Source: Symsagittifera roscoffensis
Lineage: Eukaryota; Xenacoelomorpha; Acoela; Convolutidae
Assembly: GCF_963678635.1 (NCBI RefSeq)
Contig: NC_087070.1
Coordinates: forward strand, 24,599,419-24,663,418
Length of the DNA: 64,000 bases
Direction: 5' to 3'
This document shows, piece after piece, positions 1 through 8,776 of the stretch. Position 1 is the stretch's first letter, and each line of letters begins with the position of its first letter. A model generated the notes under the pieces. That model saw only the letters and a list, made by a program, of their open reading frames with translations, did not search any database and was not told where the DNA came from. The position numbers and the translations under genes were made by a program.

Positions 1-22
1 AGAGCTTTTTTCTCTGCAACTG

Positions 23-432
23 TGAGTTAGAACCGAAGTGTATAACTCATAGAGTAATTTCGGATAGGGTACACCGTCTGCTCGTCACGCTATCTTATTT
101 TCGGCCGGATAGATTCGTGCAACTTCTTAGTCTAATACCGATCCTAATCTTACTCTTATACTATCTAGTCTCAGGTTGTTTAACTAGTCTCTGCTAGGCT
201 CAATAGATCTAGGGTATACTGGTTTATTGCGGCTGCTGAAGTACTCGGGAGAGTTCAACTAATTTCTAAGTTAAATTCAAATCTCTCTGGTGCTGAAATT
301 ACAAGTAATTTCGGCACTTACAAATAAGTGGATTGTTAGTCAGATGGATCATGATTGGTTAATATTAAATACTTTACATTGGTAAAATATCTAATTTATC
401 CAATCATAAAATGTAGTTTAGATCAGGTTCCA
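23..432 (-). repeat. 3' LTR of the giant element
   Basis: This is the 410-bp direct copy of 18524-18933 and is the 3' LTR in element orientation. It starts and ends with the usual TG/CA. In element orientation an AATAAA polyadenylation signal lies at 228-223. A 13-bp inverted repeat with a 2-nt spacer lies at 290-317, and an ATGATTGG/CCAATCAT inverted pair at 351-358 and 400-407 could supply CCAAT-box sites. The only visible difference from the other LTR is a T/C change in the CCTAATC tract near 151. The polypurine tract expected just upstream of the LTR (433-445 on this strand) is weak. Confidence 0.95.
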
Positions 433-2026
433 CCCATCCGGGTTTTACAGAGTTTTTTAGAATAGTCTTTCTGCAATTCAAAGGATGGATGATGGACGTT
501 GGTATTTGGCGAACATCTTATTTCTTCTGGGTTTTCTTATTAGGGAAGTCCCAGATTCAATCGTTGTGTCTTCTCAAGACAACGACTGGTTTTTCGCAAC
601 AAACTCAAATCTGATTTCAGAATGGTTGGCTATGTCAGGTTTTTCTGTTTCATTGATGAGAACTTCTTTGTGTTTTGATCTTGTCTAGGAATGGCGTGGA
701 GATTGTGCGTGGAGGGGATGCCTGGTTACTCGGATCTGTACGTATACTTGAACATCGAGGTGGTCATTGGTCTAGTTCAATGAAGTCCTTTTCTGCGAAG
801 TCAAGTCGTACTCTAAATCCTTTGAGTTGTGATTGTGAGCGGCATATTGATTGTAGTTGGCCATTCTTTCTCGAGTGTAGTGATGTCGTTTTGTCTTTGG
901 ATGTTCGTCCTTGGTGTTGTATTCTGATCTATGTATTGCATAATGTAATTTACATTTTATAAAACTTTTATTAGTTTAATATTTTTTAATTATGATTTTA
1001 GTTAGTTGTTTTCACAAAAGCTTTTTGTTTTAGTTCAGTTATTTTGAAGAGTTACTCACCCTTGAGTAGCTCTTATTAAAAATAGGAGTGTGGTCACAAA
1101 GCGTGGATGTAGCACGGTGGGTTAGGCCGGCTATAGAGCATGCTCAGGACGTCCTTCCTGGTGGGTTAGGCCAGGAGTGGGAGTATGATTGCATGCGGTT
1201 TTTGTGAGAGGTCCTGTTATGTGACAACGTTTTATGTTGGGTTTGTTGTGGTTTTTCTTATGTTTTGTTGGTTGTGTCCTTTTTTCAAAAATCAAATTGT
1301 TTGTGGTATGGGTTTGTCTTTCGACTTTTTTGTGTTTTATTATTTCTTTCTTAGACTTTATAATAGTCTTCAAAAGAATAAATTATCCAGTTTTAAACTG
1401 GGTTAATCCGGTTTGGGTACCGTTGGTTTCCTTTTTCTTAGTCATGCTGTTATGCTATGTGTTGTGGTGTTTAGTAAGCTGCATTGGTTAGTTTTGTTTA
1501 GTATATAATTCCTTTCCAACCGGGTTAAAGGAAAGTTTGAAACTTGTTATCGTATGTTAGAGTTGTTGAGTTGTGAAAGCTTGAAACTGAAATTCATTAT
1601 TTAAACAATTCTTTGTGGGCGAGCTGTGCGAGTTTGAATAGAATTCTTGTGCGAGTGAATGGAAATATCAAAAGGTTAGTACTGCATTTGCTTCTTATTA
1701 ATTTACTACATAGAATTTTAATTTTACTGCTAGTTGTTGGGGAAAATTAAGTTACAAATTTTCATCATTATTATATTTACTGCTTGTGGGGGAAAAATTT
1801 ATAAAGTAAATTACTGCATTGGTATTATATTTATTTAATTGTTGGTGCAAAAATTTAATAGGGTTTTAAACAGTTTTGAAGAAGTTTGCTATTTTTTATT
1901 TTTCTTTTGTGAATTTTTCAGATGATCGTTGGATGAAGGCTAAAATTCTAAAGAAAACATGGATAAAGAATGGTGAGTTTCTAATCTTTAAATTAGTTAG
2001 TAATATGTATAATTCATACTTACCTG
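433..2026 (-). other. 3' untranslated region of the giant element
   Basis: About 1.6 kb between the last minus-strand ORF and the 3' LTR. I find no convincing gene; short plus-strand ORFs here are hydrophobic translations of T-rich DNA. It holds a strong hairpin at 1047-1074. A G-rich block at 1109-1184 repeats GGTGGGTTAGGCC twice and contains a CCTGG/CCAGG stem. Three degenerate copies of a TTACTGC plus TTGTTGGGGAAAA-like module lie at about 1720-1860. Structured RNA functions such as packaging, export or 3' processing are possible, but this is inference. Confidence 0.6.
1047..1074. other. 11-bp hairpin in the element 3' region
   Basis: AAGAGTTACTC at 1047-1057 and GAGTAGCTCTT at 1064-1074 are complementary except for one position that can form a wobble pair on one RNA strand. 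The loop is six bases. It is the strongest local hairpin I see in the 3' region. Its function is unknown. Confidence 0.6.
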
Positions 2027-3835
2027 TTAGTCGTCGGGGAAGAAACCGTGGGGGAAGATGTCGTGGTTGAGATCTGAAGTTGTTAGTAATTTGGCTAAAA
2101 TGCGGATGATATTTTTAGTTTGAAGCAGTGGCCAAAGCAATTGAAGTGCTTTAATGGTGGTTAGTTCTTCAGTGCCAACTGCAAATTCATAAGGTGTGTT
2201 TTGTATTAGATTATATAATTTGTGATTGAATTTAGTGTTATGGATGAATTCTAAAATGGGGATTTCTATAGGTTGTACAAACTCGTGTGGGATAAGGAAG
2301 GGTCGGGATTCTTCTGCGTTGAAGGTCTTGGTGATTGGACAAAAAATATACATTTGGGTTATGGGATCATAATTTCGAAGAATACCATGAAGGTTAGTAT
2401 CTTTAATACAATATGTGAAGTTAAGAAAGAATGGTGAGGTGTATTTGGAATTGATGAATTGAAAACGATGGTGTGGTTGTCTGGAGGGAGTGTGTAGGTC
2501 AAAGTGATTTTGGATGAAACGATAATAAGTATATGTGTGTGTTTGTTTAGTGCGCAACATAATATCGTGTGAGCAGTGCAAATCTCTTTCATGTGGTGCA
2601 AGGAAATGAAAGGTTAGTGAAAATATTTGGAAGCGTTCTTTAAAACTTTCGTAGGCTTGTGTGTCTGTTAGTGCTTCTGAAATAGTGTGGTCAAACTTGC
2701 GATCGAAGATATTTAGTGTAAATACATATGGTGTTTTAATGAAAAATTTCTCGGTGATTTGTGGGTTAGCGAAGCGATCGTCGTCTAAGAATTGATCTTG
2801 GTTAGCTCTGATGATGTTATGATCGTAATATTCTAGTGTATATTCATTAGCTCGGGGTGCAGTGTGTGTTTTTAGTGATTTTTTATATCCAATATAGGTA
2901 AATTGTCTAGATGTTAGTGGTGTAGTGAGTCGATATAGCATGTCCTTATTTCGTTCTATATCGATGTGAGTGTTAGATAATGGTAAGCAAAGGGGATTAG
3001 TAAAATGATAATATGAGGTCCAAGGAAGGGTAGGCATTAAAACGTATTCGTCTACAAAGTTACGTGTCTCGTTAGTGTCGTGAGGGGTGTTTAAGGTGTA
3101 TTGTGGAAATGAGGGTAAGGTGATAGCTAAAAATTCTTTTGTGTTAGTGTGTTTTGGATGGTTGATATATTCACGGGCTGTTCCTGGTTTCGCTGGGAAA
3201 GGATGGTTGGGGAACTTTCTTTTAAAAGTGCGGTAAGCTCTATTAGTGCTAAGTGAAGATTCAGTAGTTGTGGATGATGGTGCTAATGATTTGGTATAAA
3301 TTGAAGAGGGTGTAGGGGTAGGAGGGTTGGATGAATCTATTGTGGATGAGATTTGGTTTATGGTTGGGGTGTCAAGGTGGTAGGGTTGTTGTTGTAGGGT
3401 AATGAAATTATCTAGTTCTGGGGAGATTCGGGGGGTGTCTGGAGAATGAGATGATTGGTCTGAGTGAAGTGAGGAGTATGTTGGAGTGACTTGGGAAGCA
3501 TAAGAGGGTGTAGAATTGGTTGGGTCAGGGTTATTTGGTAGTATGGGTTGAAAAGGGGGTTGAGAAAAATTTGAGGAGTTGGTGTGAAAATTATTTGATG
3601 GAGATGGTTCAGAGTCGGCAAATTCATCGGGGGTTTCAATATTCGGGTTATTGAGTTGTGAGATGGAGTATAAAACTGAGATGTGTGAATTAGTATCGGA
3701 ATTCATGCCGGATGTTACATTACTGGTGGGGAAATCGGGTGGCGGAAAAGCAAAAAGTGGTATTATTTGGATTGGAGTGGTGAGGTTGGTTGGATGGGAA
3801 TTTGATCGGTGTAGGGATCCAAGTTGTCGGCTCAT
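2027..3835 (-). CDS. 602-aa accessory protein, unknown function
   Basis: The last ORF before the 3' region. Its ATG at 3835-3833 overlaps the envelope-like stop codon as ATGA, so the two are probably translated in a coupled way. Residues 1 to about 200 are rich in Ser, Thr, Pro and Asn and look disordered. About 210-602 is a more ordered region rich in aromatic and charged residues, with no signal peptide or clear membrane segment and no domain I recognise. It is longer than the small accessory proteins usual in LTR elements. The uninterrupted frame over 1.8 kb, next to broken gag-pol frames, argues it is real. It could be a regulatory or matrix-like product; I cannot assign a role. Confidence 0.75.
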   Translation of the reverse strand: MSRQLGSLHRSNSHPTNLTTPIQIIPLFAFPPPDFPTSNVTSGMNSDTNSHISVLYSISQLNNPNIETPDEFADSEPSPSNNFHTNSSNFSQPPFQPILPNNPDPTNSTPSYASQVTPTYSSLHSDQSSHSPDTPRISPELDNFITLQQQPYHLDTPTINQISSTIDSSNPPTPTPSSIYTKSLAPSSTTTESSLSTNRAYRTFKRKFPNHPFPAKPGTAREYINHPKHTNTKEFLAITLPSFPQYTLNTPHDTNETRNFVDEYVLMPTLPWTSYYHFTNPLCLPLSNTHIDIERNKDMLYRLTTPLTSRQFTYIGYKKSLKTHTAPRANEYTLEYYDHNIIRANQDQFLDDDRFANPQITEKFFIKTPYVFTLNIFDRKFDHTISEALTDTQAYESFKERFQIFSLTFHFLAPHERDLHCSHDIMLRTKQTHTYTYYRFIQNHFDLHTPSRQPHHRFQFINSKYTSPFFLNFTYCIKDTNLHGILRNYDPITQMYIFCPITKTFNAEESRPFLIPHEFVQPIEIPILEFIHNTKFNHKLYNLIQNTPYEFAVGTEELTTIKALQLLWPLLQTKNIIRILAKLLTTSDLNHDIFPHGFFPDD

Positions 3836-6450
3836 CGTGGGCTAAAAAAATTATTATTTTGAGACTGAAAAACGGTGGTATGGGGTTGTTCTATAATTTG
3901 TTCATAAGTATTTTCATCTTGTGAGTGGTGTGGCATTATATGTTGGATGGGACTTTGTGATATGGTTGGTCTAAAATTTTGATTATGTGTTATGGCTAAA
4001 TTTCGAAAATTACGTGGGACTAGGGATAATGAATGGTTATGTGGTAGGGGTGGTAACTGTGGTGCTGTTGGTGTTGTGTCTACATTGTTATGTTCTTCGT
4101 CGTATGTGTTCTGTCTTGTTGCTATTTTTGTGTTGTATTCTTTTATTTGTGCGTCTAAAAGAATTTTGTTTATAGATGTAGAAAAGATTCCAAAAAATCC
4201 TGCAAGGAGTATGCGTGCTACGCTTGCTTGTCTGTTTACTTGTGTGTGTATAGCACATGTGTTGTAGATTCCTTTTAAAAGTGAGAAAAGAAATCCAATA
4301 AAGTTAAACATTGCGTATAAAATAGTCAATTTTTCTAAGATGTAATAGGGCCATCCTAGAAAATCAAGAATTTCATTCTTGAGTGTAACAAAGCTAAAAA
4401 TATTGATAGGTGATATATCTTGGGGACGGTATTTTTCACCGTTTAGATATATATAATCTTTAATGTCTTTAAAATATCCGCTATAGTCTTGCGTATAGAT
4501 GTCTGCAAATCCTGCGGTTTCTGCAAGTTTGCGTAAGTTTTGGTCAATTGATTGTCTTTGTATAGTGTCCATTTGTGTTAATAATTCTTGGAATTGTTGT
4601 GTTCGAATGTGATGTTGAATATCTGACTTTGAATATATTCCTATTGATTGTAAGTCTATATTTGGGTTTCGAGCAATAGCGCAAATGCTTTCTGGTGAAA
4701 ATTTTTTGAGTGATTGCATTAAAGTGGGATATGGGGTGAGAAGGTAATATTTATCTTCATCAGGGTTTATTTGTACTACATTGTGGCTATTTTCTGATCC
4801 ACATGGGACTGCGGTATCCCAGAAATAGGTTCTTCGTGAAAGTGTGTCAACGAAATGTACTTTGTTCTTATAAAAGATAGGGATTCTTTTATAGCATCGT
4901 TTGTCTTCAAAAACGTATAGTGGTGGTACTTTTTTAGTACAAGTATAAAACCATAAGATGTTTCCTTCATAGTCTAAAAAATTTGATCTATTTCCTGATA
5001 GTAAATATCCTGCGTAGGGTATTTTTAATACTGCTAGTGCAAGTGATTGTAATATTTGTGTTCTTTCTAATTCGCATAGTTGGTGTAGTGTTTCTAATTC
5101 GGAGAGTGACATTTCTTGAAAAATTCGGCTAATCGTGTAGTCTAGTTTCATATCTAAGTGAATATCATAGTGAATATTACCGAAATATGTACTATTCATT
5201 AGTGATAGTTCTTGTAAACGTGTGCTTTGATCGTCTTGAGGCTTTAAATGTCCACCAGGTTGACCTGTATTCTTTTGAAAATGAACTGGTATGTATGATG
5301 TTCCTTCATTTGGAGGATGACTTGTGGCGTATGGGTCGACTTTTAGTTTTCCAGTGGTCATGTCGAATCCATTTTCGTATTCAACTAATATTTCAGAGTA
5401 TTGTGTTTTGTGAAGTGGGTTTCTGTATTTACATGCAAGTTCTGTCTCTTGATATATTTGAAAACGTGTTAATTTATTTTCTATATTTTGAATGTTTCGG
5501 AAATTAGAACTTATTTTTCGTAATGGATTTACTTGTTCATATGGTATTGATTGTATAAAATGTTTTTCGTGAAATTTTATCATACGAGCGTGTATTTTTG
5601 CTACTTGAAATGTTGTGCATGTGTCTTCAGGCAACCAAACAATTGTTGCTTGTGTTCGTGTTGTAGGGTCGCAATAACCTTGGTCGTTTTTACAAGGTAA
5701 TCTGATTCCTTGATAGATCATTGTGTTGTCTGATAAATCTCGTGTGAGTTGTATTTTTTCGAGTTGTATTTTCCAATCGAAAAACATTATTTCTTGGTAT
5801 CCTTTATTTTTTGTGTCTGCTTTGCAGTTTGATGGGTCAATTATACCAATGTGTGGTATCCAGTGTTTATCGTGCATGTCATAGGTTAATCGTCCGTGTG
5901 CGCCGTTATATGGGTATTTTTCATCTAATTTTATATGTCCTTGATATCTTTCAAGTTCTGCTTGATGTACAGAATCTGAAAAAACTTGGAAATAGACTAA
6001 CTTTCTATCTGTGTTTTTATTTTTTGTGATATTTAGTCGGAGTAACTCGTTTTTACAATCTTCGGGATTGAGATGTAAAAGTCGTTCTATATTACTCTGG
6101 TAGAATGATTCATGGTCAAGTCGGTTTTTATTTCCGTTTGAGACTTGTGAACAATGTACTTTCTTTTCAGAAAATGTTGCTGTGAATTTATATCCTATAA
6201 CTGTAGTTGCTCGGGATTTTGAATAAAGTGTTGCTATTACATTTGTAGTTTCTATGGCTTGGGGCTCTGTTTCGCATTGTGATACTTGATTTATTGCATA
6301 CTTGTGTAGTGTTTTTTGTTCGTTTTCTTCACAATCGTAATGTGTTACTAATAAATCTTGGGGTCCTGTGCGGGGAGAAGGGTTTATGTTTTGATTTGAG
6401 ATTACTAGAAAAAGGAGTTGGGAAAAAATTAATAATTTTAGAATATACAT
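3832..6450 (-). CDS. Envelope-like membrane glycoprotein
   Basis: The 872-aa product starts at an ATG followed by a signal peptide (hydrophobic residues about 3-18, then SNQN). A long cysteine-rich ectodomain with scattered N-glycosylation sequons follows. Two hydrophobic segments lie near residues 700-730 and 741-765, then a 107-residue Pro/Asn/His-rich tail. That layout and the place after integrase fit an env gene, which would let the element make infectious particles. The Cys pattern and a CYKRIPI-type motif near residue 530 remind me of the class III (gB-like) glycoproteins of chuvirus-type viruses captured by invertebrate retroelements, but this is from memory and unconfirmed. I see no basic furin-like site dividing surface and membrane subunits. 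The start overlaps the preceding ORF by 13 bases and the end overlaps the next by four. Confidence 0.7.
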   Translation of the reverse strand: MYILKLLIFSQLLFLVISNQNINPSPRTGPQDLLVTHYDCEENEQKTLHKYAINQVSQCETEPQAIETTNVIATLYSKSRATTVIGYKFTATFSEKKVHCSQVSNGNKNRLDHESFYQSNIERLLHLNPEDCKNELLRLNITKNKNTDRKLVYFQVFSDSVHQAELERYQGHIKLDEKYPYNGAHGRLTYDMHDKHWIPHIGIIDPSNCKADTKNKGYQEIMFFDWKIQLEKIQLTRDLSDNTMIYQGIRLPCKNDQGYCDPTTRTQATIVWLPEDTCTTFQVAKIHARMIKFHEKHFIQSIPYEQVNPLRKISSNFRNIQNIENKLTRFQIYQETELACKYRNPLHKTQYSEILVEYENGFDMTTGKLKVDPYATSHPPNEGTSYIPVHFQKNTGQPGGHLKPQDDQSTRLQELSLMNSTYFGNIHYDIHLDMKLDYTISRIFQEMSLSELETLHQLCELERTQILQSLALAVLKIPYAGYLLSGNRSNFLDYEGNILWFYTCTKKVPPLYVFEDKRCYKRIPIFYKNKVHFVDTLSRRTYFWDTAVPCGSENSHNVVQINPDEDKYYLLTPYPTLMQSLKKFSPESICAIARNPNIDLQSIGIYSKSDIQHHIRTQQFQELLTQMDTIQRQSIDQNLRKLAETAGFADIYTQDYSGYFKDIKDYIYLNGEKYRPQDISPINIFSFVTLKNEILDFLGWPYYILEKLTILYAMFNFIGFLFSLLKGIYNTCAIHTQVNRQASVARILLAGFFGIFSTSINKILLDAQIKEYNTKIATRQNTYDEEHNNVDTTPTAPQLPPLPHNHSLSLVPRNFRNLAITHNQNFRPTISQSPIQHIMPHHSQDENTYEQIIEQPHTTVFQSQNNNFFSPR

Positions 6451-7571
6451 GTGTATGATAATCCTGAGTATGGGTTATAAAATGTGATGTAACCAATTGT
6501 CTTTTTGCTATATCTGTCGTATTTATATATTACTTCTGTGGTTATAAATGGTGGTGGTAGTGATTGAGCTGTTATGTTTGGTGGATTCAATGGGTAGGGA
6601 TGTTGAGTAATGTTGTTTAATTTAACTGTGATTTCAAACTTTAGTTGTAAACTGTTTTGTTGGAGTATTTGGATATTGTGATCACGGATATCGTCGTGAA
6701 TGTCTTGTCGGTATTGTAATCTATTAAGTGCCCAGTTGTGAAGGCGATTACTTTCTAGATGTTGTCCAAATAATGTTGGAGGGGCTGTAAATGTATTCCA
6801 ATCTAGTCTTAAAGGGATATTTGTTGATGATTGTTCTCGATATCTGGCGTCGAGATTATTTGGAAAATTTAAGTTAAAAGGTGGTGGTGAAATCTGGCTT
6901 ATTGATGGTGTTGATGGTAGTGATAATGTTTCTGGTAGTGATGAGGATGTTGTTGTATCCGTAGAAATATCTATTGGATCATTGACTAAATTTAGTTCAC
7001 CTTGTGTAAATGAATGTGTTGTCCAATATGGTAGTCGTGATGCCTGGTTTGGGGAGTTAAAGGGATTTTCACGTATTTGTTCAGATGTTGGTGTTGAACC
7101 TAAGTAATCTGATGGTAGGCTTGAGGTGCTACGTTGTGAAAGAAGCGTAGGGGTTTCTGGTAATATACCAATGGGGTTTTCTGGAGTGTTTTGTGATGGG
7201 GATTGAGGTATATCAAAATGAACTCGGGGAGTTTGAAAATTTCTGTTTCGTCGAGGATGTATAATTTGTCTATTTATTTCGACTGTATTCTGGTTTTGAC
7301 TAGGATTTCTTATTCTACTTAATTCTTGTGGTAGTGTTGGGTATAAGTTATATGTTGGTTCGCTTAGAGGTGCTTGTCGTTGAACTGGTTCTAGTGGTTC
7401 TGATAAACGAGCGTGTCGTTCTTCAAAAGTGTATGGGTTATCTTGAAAGGAAATTCGTGTAGATGTTTGAGGATTTTGGGTAGTTGAAGATGTTGTTGGA
7501 TTATCTTGGGATGATGTCGGTGAAGACTGATTTTGTGACTGTTGGGTAGCAATTTTTGATAGTTTTTTGGT
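6438..7571 (-). CDS. 377-codon ORF without an ATG, Pro/Ser/Thr/Gln-rich protein
   Basis: Reading the minus strand by triplets, no stop occurs from 7571 down to the TAA at 6440-6438, and no ATG occurs anywhere in the frame. The first half is rich in Ser, Thr, Pro, Gln and Asn. The C-terminal third is more ordered, with charged and aromatic residues, and ends about four codons beyond the envelope ATG in another frame. An open frame of this length in DNA this A+T-rich is unlikely by chance. It must be entered by splicing, frameshifting or a non-AUG start. The preceding 62-aa ORF ends only eight bases upstream, in another frame. I recognise no domain. Confidence 0.65.
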   Translation of the reverse strand, partial: TKKLSKIATQQSQNQSSPTSSQDNPTTSSTTQNPQTSTRISFQDNPYTFEERHARLSEPLEPVQRQAPLSEPTYNLYPTLPQELSRIRNPSQNQNTVEINRQIIHPRRNRNFQTPRVHFDIPQSPSQNTPENPIGILPETPTLLSQRSTSSLPSDYLGSTPTSEQIRENPFNSPNQASRLPYWTTHSFTQGELNLVNDPIDISTDTTTSSSLPETLSLPSTPSISQISPPPFNLNFPNNLDARYREQSSTNIPLRLDWNTFTAPPTLFGQHLESNRLHNWALNRLQYRQDIHDDIRDHNIQILQQNSLQLKFEITVKLNNITQHPYPLNPPNITAQSLPPPFITTEVIYKYDRYSKKTIGYITFYNPYSGLSYTCIF

Positions 7572-7579
7572 CTATTCTT

Positions 7580-7768
7580 TTAGTGAAAAAGTTTATGTTT
7601 ATTATAGTATTCTTCTAAGAAAAGAATTAGGAGGATTGTTGCTAGAGCGAATGTGATGATTGCTTTCTTTATACATTTGCATATGGTCAAAATGAGGGAT
7701 GATAGAAATGTTATGAAAATTACAAATAGTAGAAAAATATCAGTTCTACTGAAAATAGTTCGTATCAT
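7580..7768 (-). CDS. 62-aa predicted membrane protein
   Basis: ATG at 7768-7766, overlapping the stop of the preceding 76-aa ORF as ATGA. The product is mostly hydrophobic, with two likely transmembrane helices (about residues 12-30 and 36-50) around a CKCIKK turn, and a short charged tail. Size and topology resemble viroporin-like or fusion-assisting small membrane proteins of viruses, but there is no sequence evidence for such a role. T-rich minus-strand DNA can produce hydrophobic translations by chance, so the ATGA coupling is the main support. Confidence 0.45.
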   Translation of the reverse strand: MIRTIFSRTDIFLLFVIFITFLSSLILTICKCIKKAIITFALATILLILFLEEYYNKHKLFH

Positions 7769-7995
7769 TTAGACAAGTTGTATGAATCGTACCTGTGGAT
7801 ATAATCAAGGGTTTTTGAAAGTTGGAGAAATAGTTCGAATATAGTGTAGAAAATTAAAAAAACATTACAAAAAATGATAAAGATTATTAGAAAAGATTCA
7901 AGGATATCAAAAAGAAATATTATGAAAGTTTCAAGTATCGTAAAAAATTGTTTGAGGTTTGTGATAATTTTTGTGACTGTTTGATAGAAGAGCAT
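7765..7995 (-). CDS. 76-aa predicted membrane protein
   Basis: ATG at 7995-7993, stop TGA at 7767-7765 shared with the next ATG. It has a run of Phe/Ile/Leu from about residue 18 to 56 that would form one long or two short membrane helices, followed by a polar tail ending YNLSK. It lies between integrase and the long ATG-less ORF. I recognise no family. A chance ORF in A+T-rich DNA is possible. Confidence 0.4.
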   Translation of the reverse strand: MLFYQTVTKIITNLKQFFTILETFIIFLFDILESFLIIFIIFCNVFLIFYTIFELFLQLSKTLDYIHRYDSYNLSK

Positions 7996-8776
7996 TTAAG
8001 AAATGACTTCTTGATCGAATATTTTTTGTTGTTTGGGGCAATTTTTAAGTGTGGTCGGATTATTTATTGGTTTTTTGACAAGTGGGTTGAGTTTTGTGAA
8101 AAATTGTTGGGGGCAATTTTTATGGTGATCGGGAGGTCTTCTTTGTCTTTATTTTCATTTGTCAAATGATCTGGGGTATTTTTGAGATTTTTATACTTTA
8201 GGCTAATTAAAATGGTCGTTCTTTTACTTTAGGCTAATTTAACATATTTGTTTGGGGGGTATTTGAGGGCTGAGTTGGGGAAATATTGTTGATCTTTGGT
8301 TTATTAGATAAGGGAGGGTTATGATATTATGGTGATATTTATTTTAGTTGTCAAGTTGGAGTGGTTTGCTTATTTTTGACCTGGAGGTCGTAAAGTTATA
8401 GTTATAGATATGCCTGGAGTTTAATATCGTTCATCTAGTTGGTTTGTGTTAGAGTTAGAGAAGGTGACGGATTGGATGAATCCTATTGGCTAATTATGAA
8501 CTAGAATCGCTGCGTGTTTGTCAGCATGTTATTTTGAAAAATGAAAGTGTAAAATGTTTCAGAGGTGCAAAGATTATTAAATGTAGAATTAAAGTTGTTT
8601 TTGAAATTCAACTTTCTTTAATATTTTAGATTGTGGAATGAATAATTTATAATTTTTACGTGGTTGATTTCTAAGTCGTGAAGACTCTCTATGCTCTGAT
8701 TTGTCGATTTGTTCTTGGGGTATTATTTGTTCTGTCATTTTTCTATTTTTTCTTTCTTTTTGAGATGTATTTTGAT
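7996..8776 (-). other. Spacer between integrase and the small membrane ORFs
   Basis: About 780 bases without a convincing ORF on the element strand. It holds a duplicated ACTTTAGGCTAATT motif at about 8196-8240. Splice acceptors feeding the downstream ORFs may lie here, but I cannot fix one by eye. Confidence 0.4.

Noticed and set aside
485-2070. Several plus-strand ORFs of 64-95 codons in the 3' region of the giant element
   Set aside because: They are hydrophobic or low-complexity translations of T/G-rich complement, overlap one another, and have no recognisable domain.
3651-6029. Plus-strand ORFs inside the envelope-like and 602-aa genes
   Set aside because: Antisense shadows of long intact minus-strand frames.
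7948-8169. Plus-strand 73-codon ORF antisense to the small membrane ORFs
   Set aside because: Antisense to element genes and lacking any recognised content.
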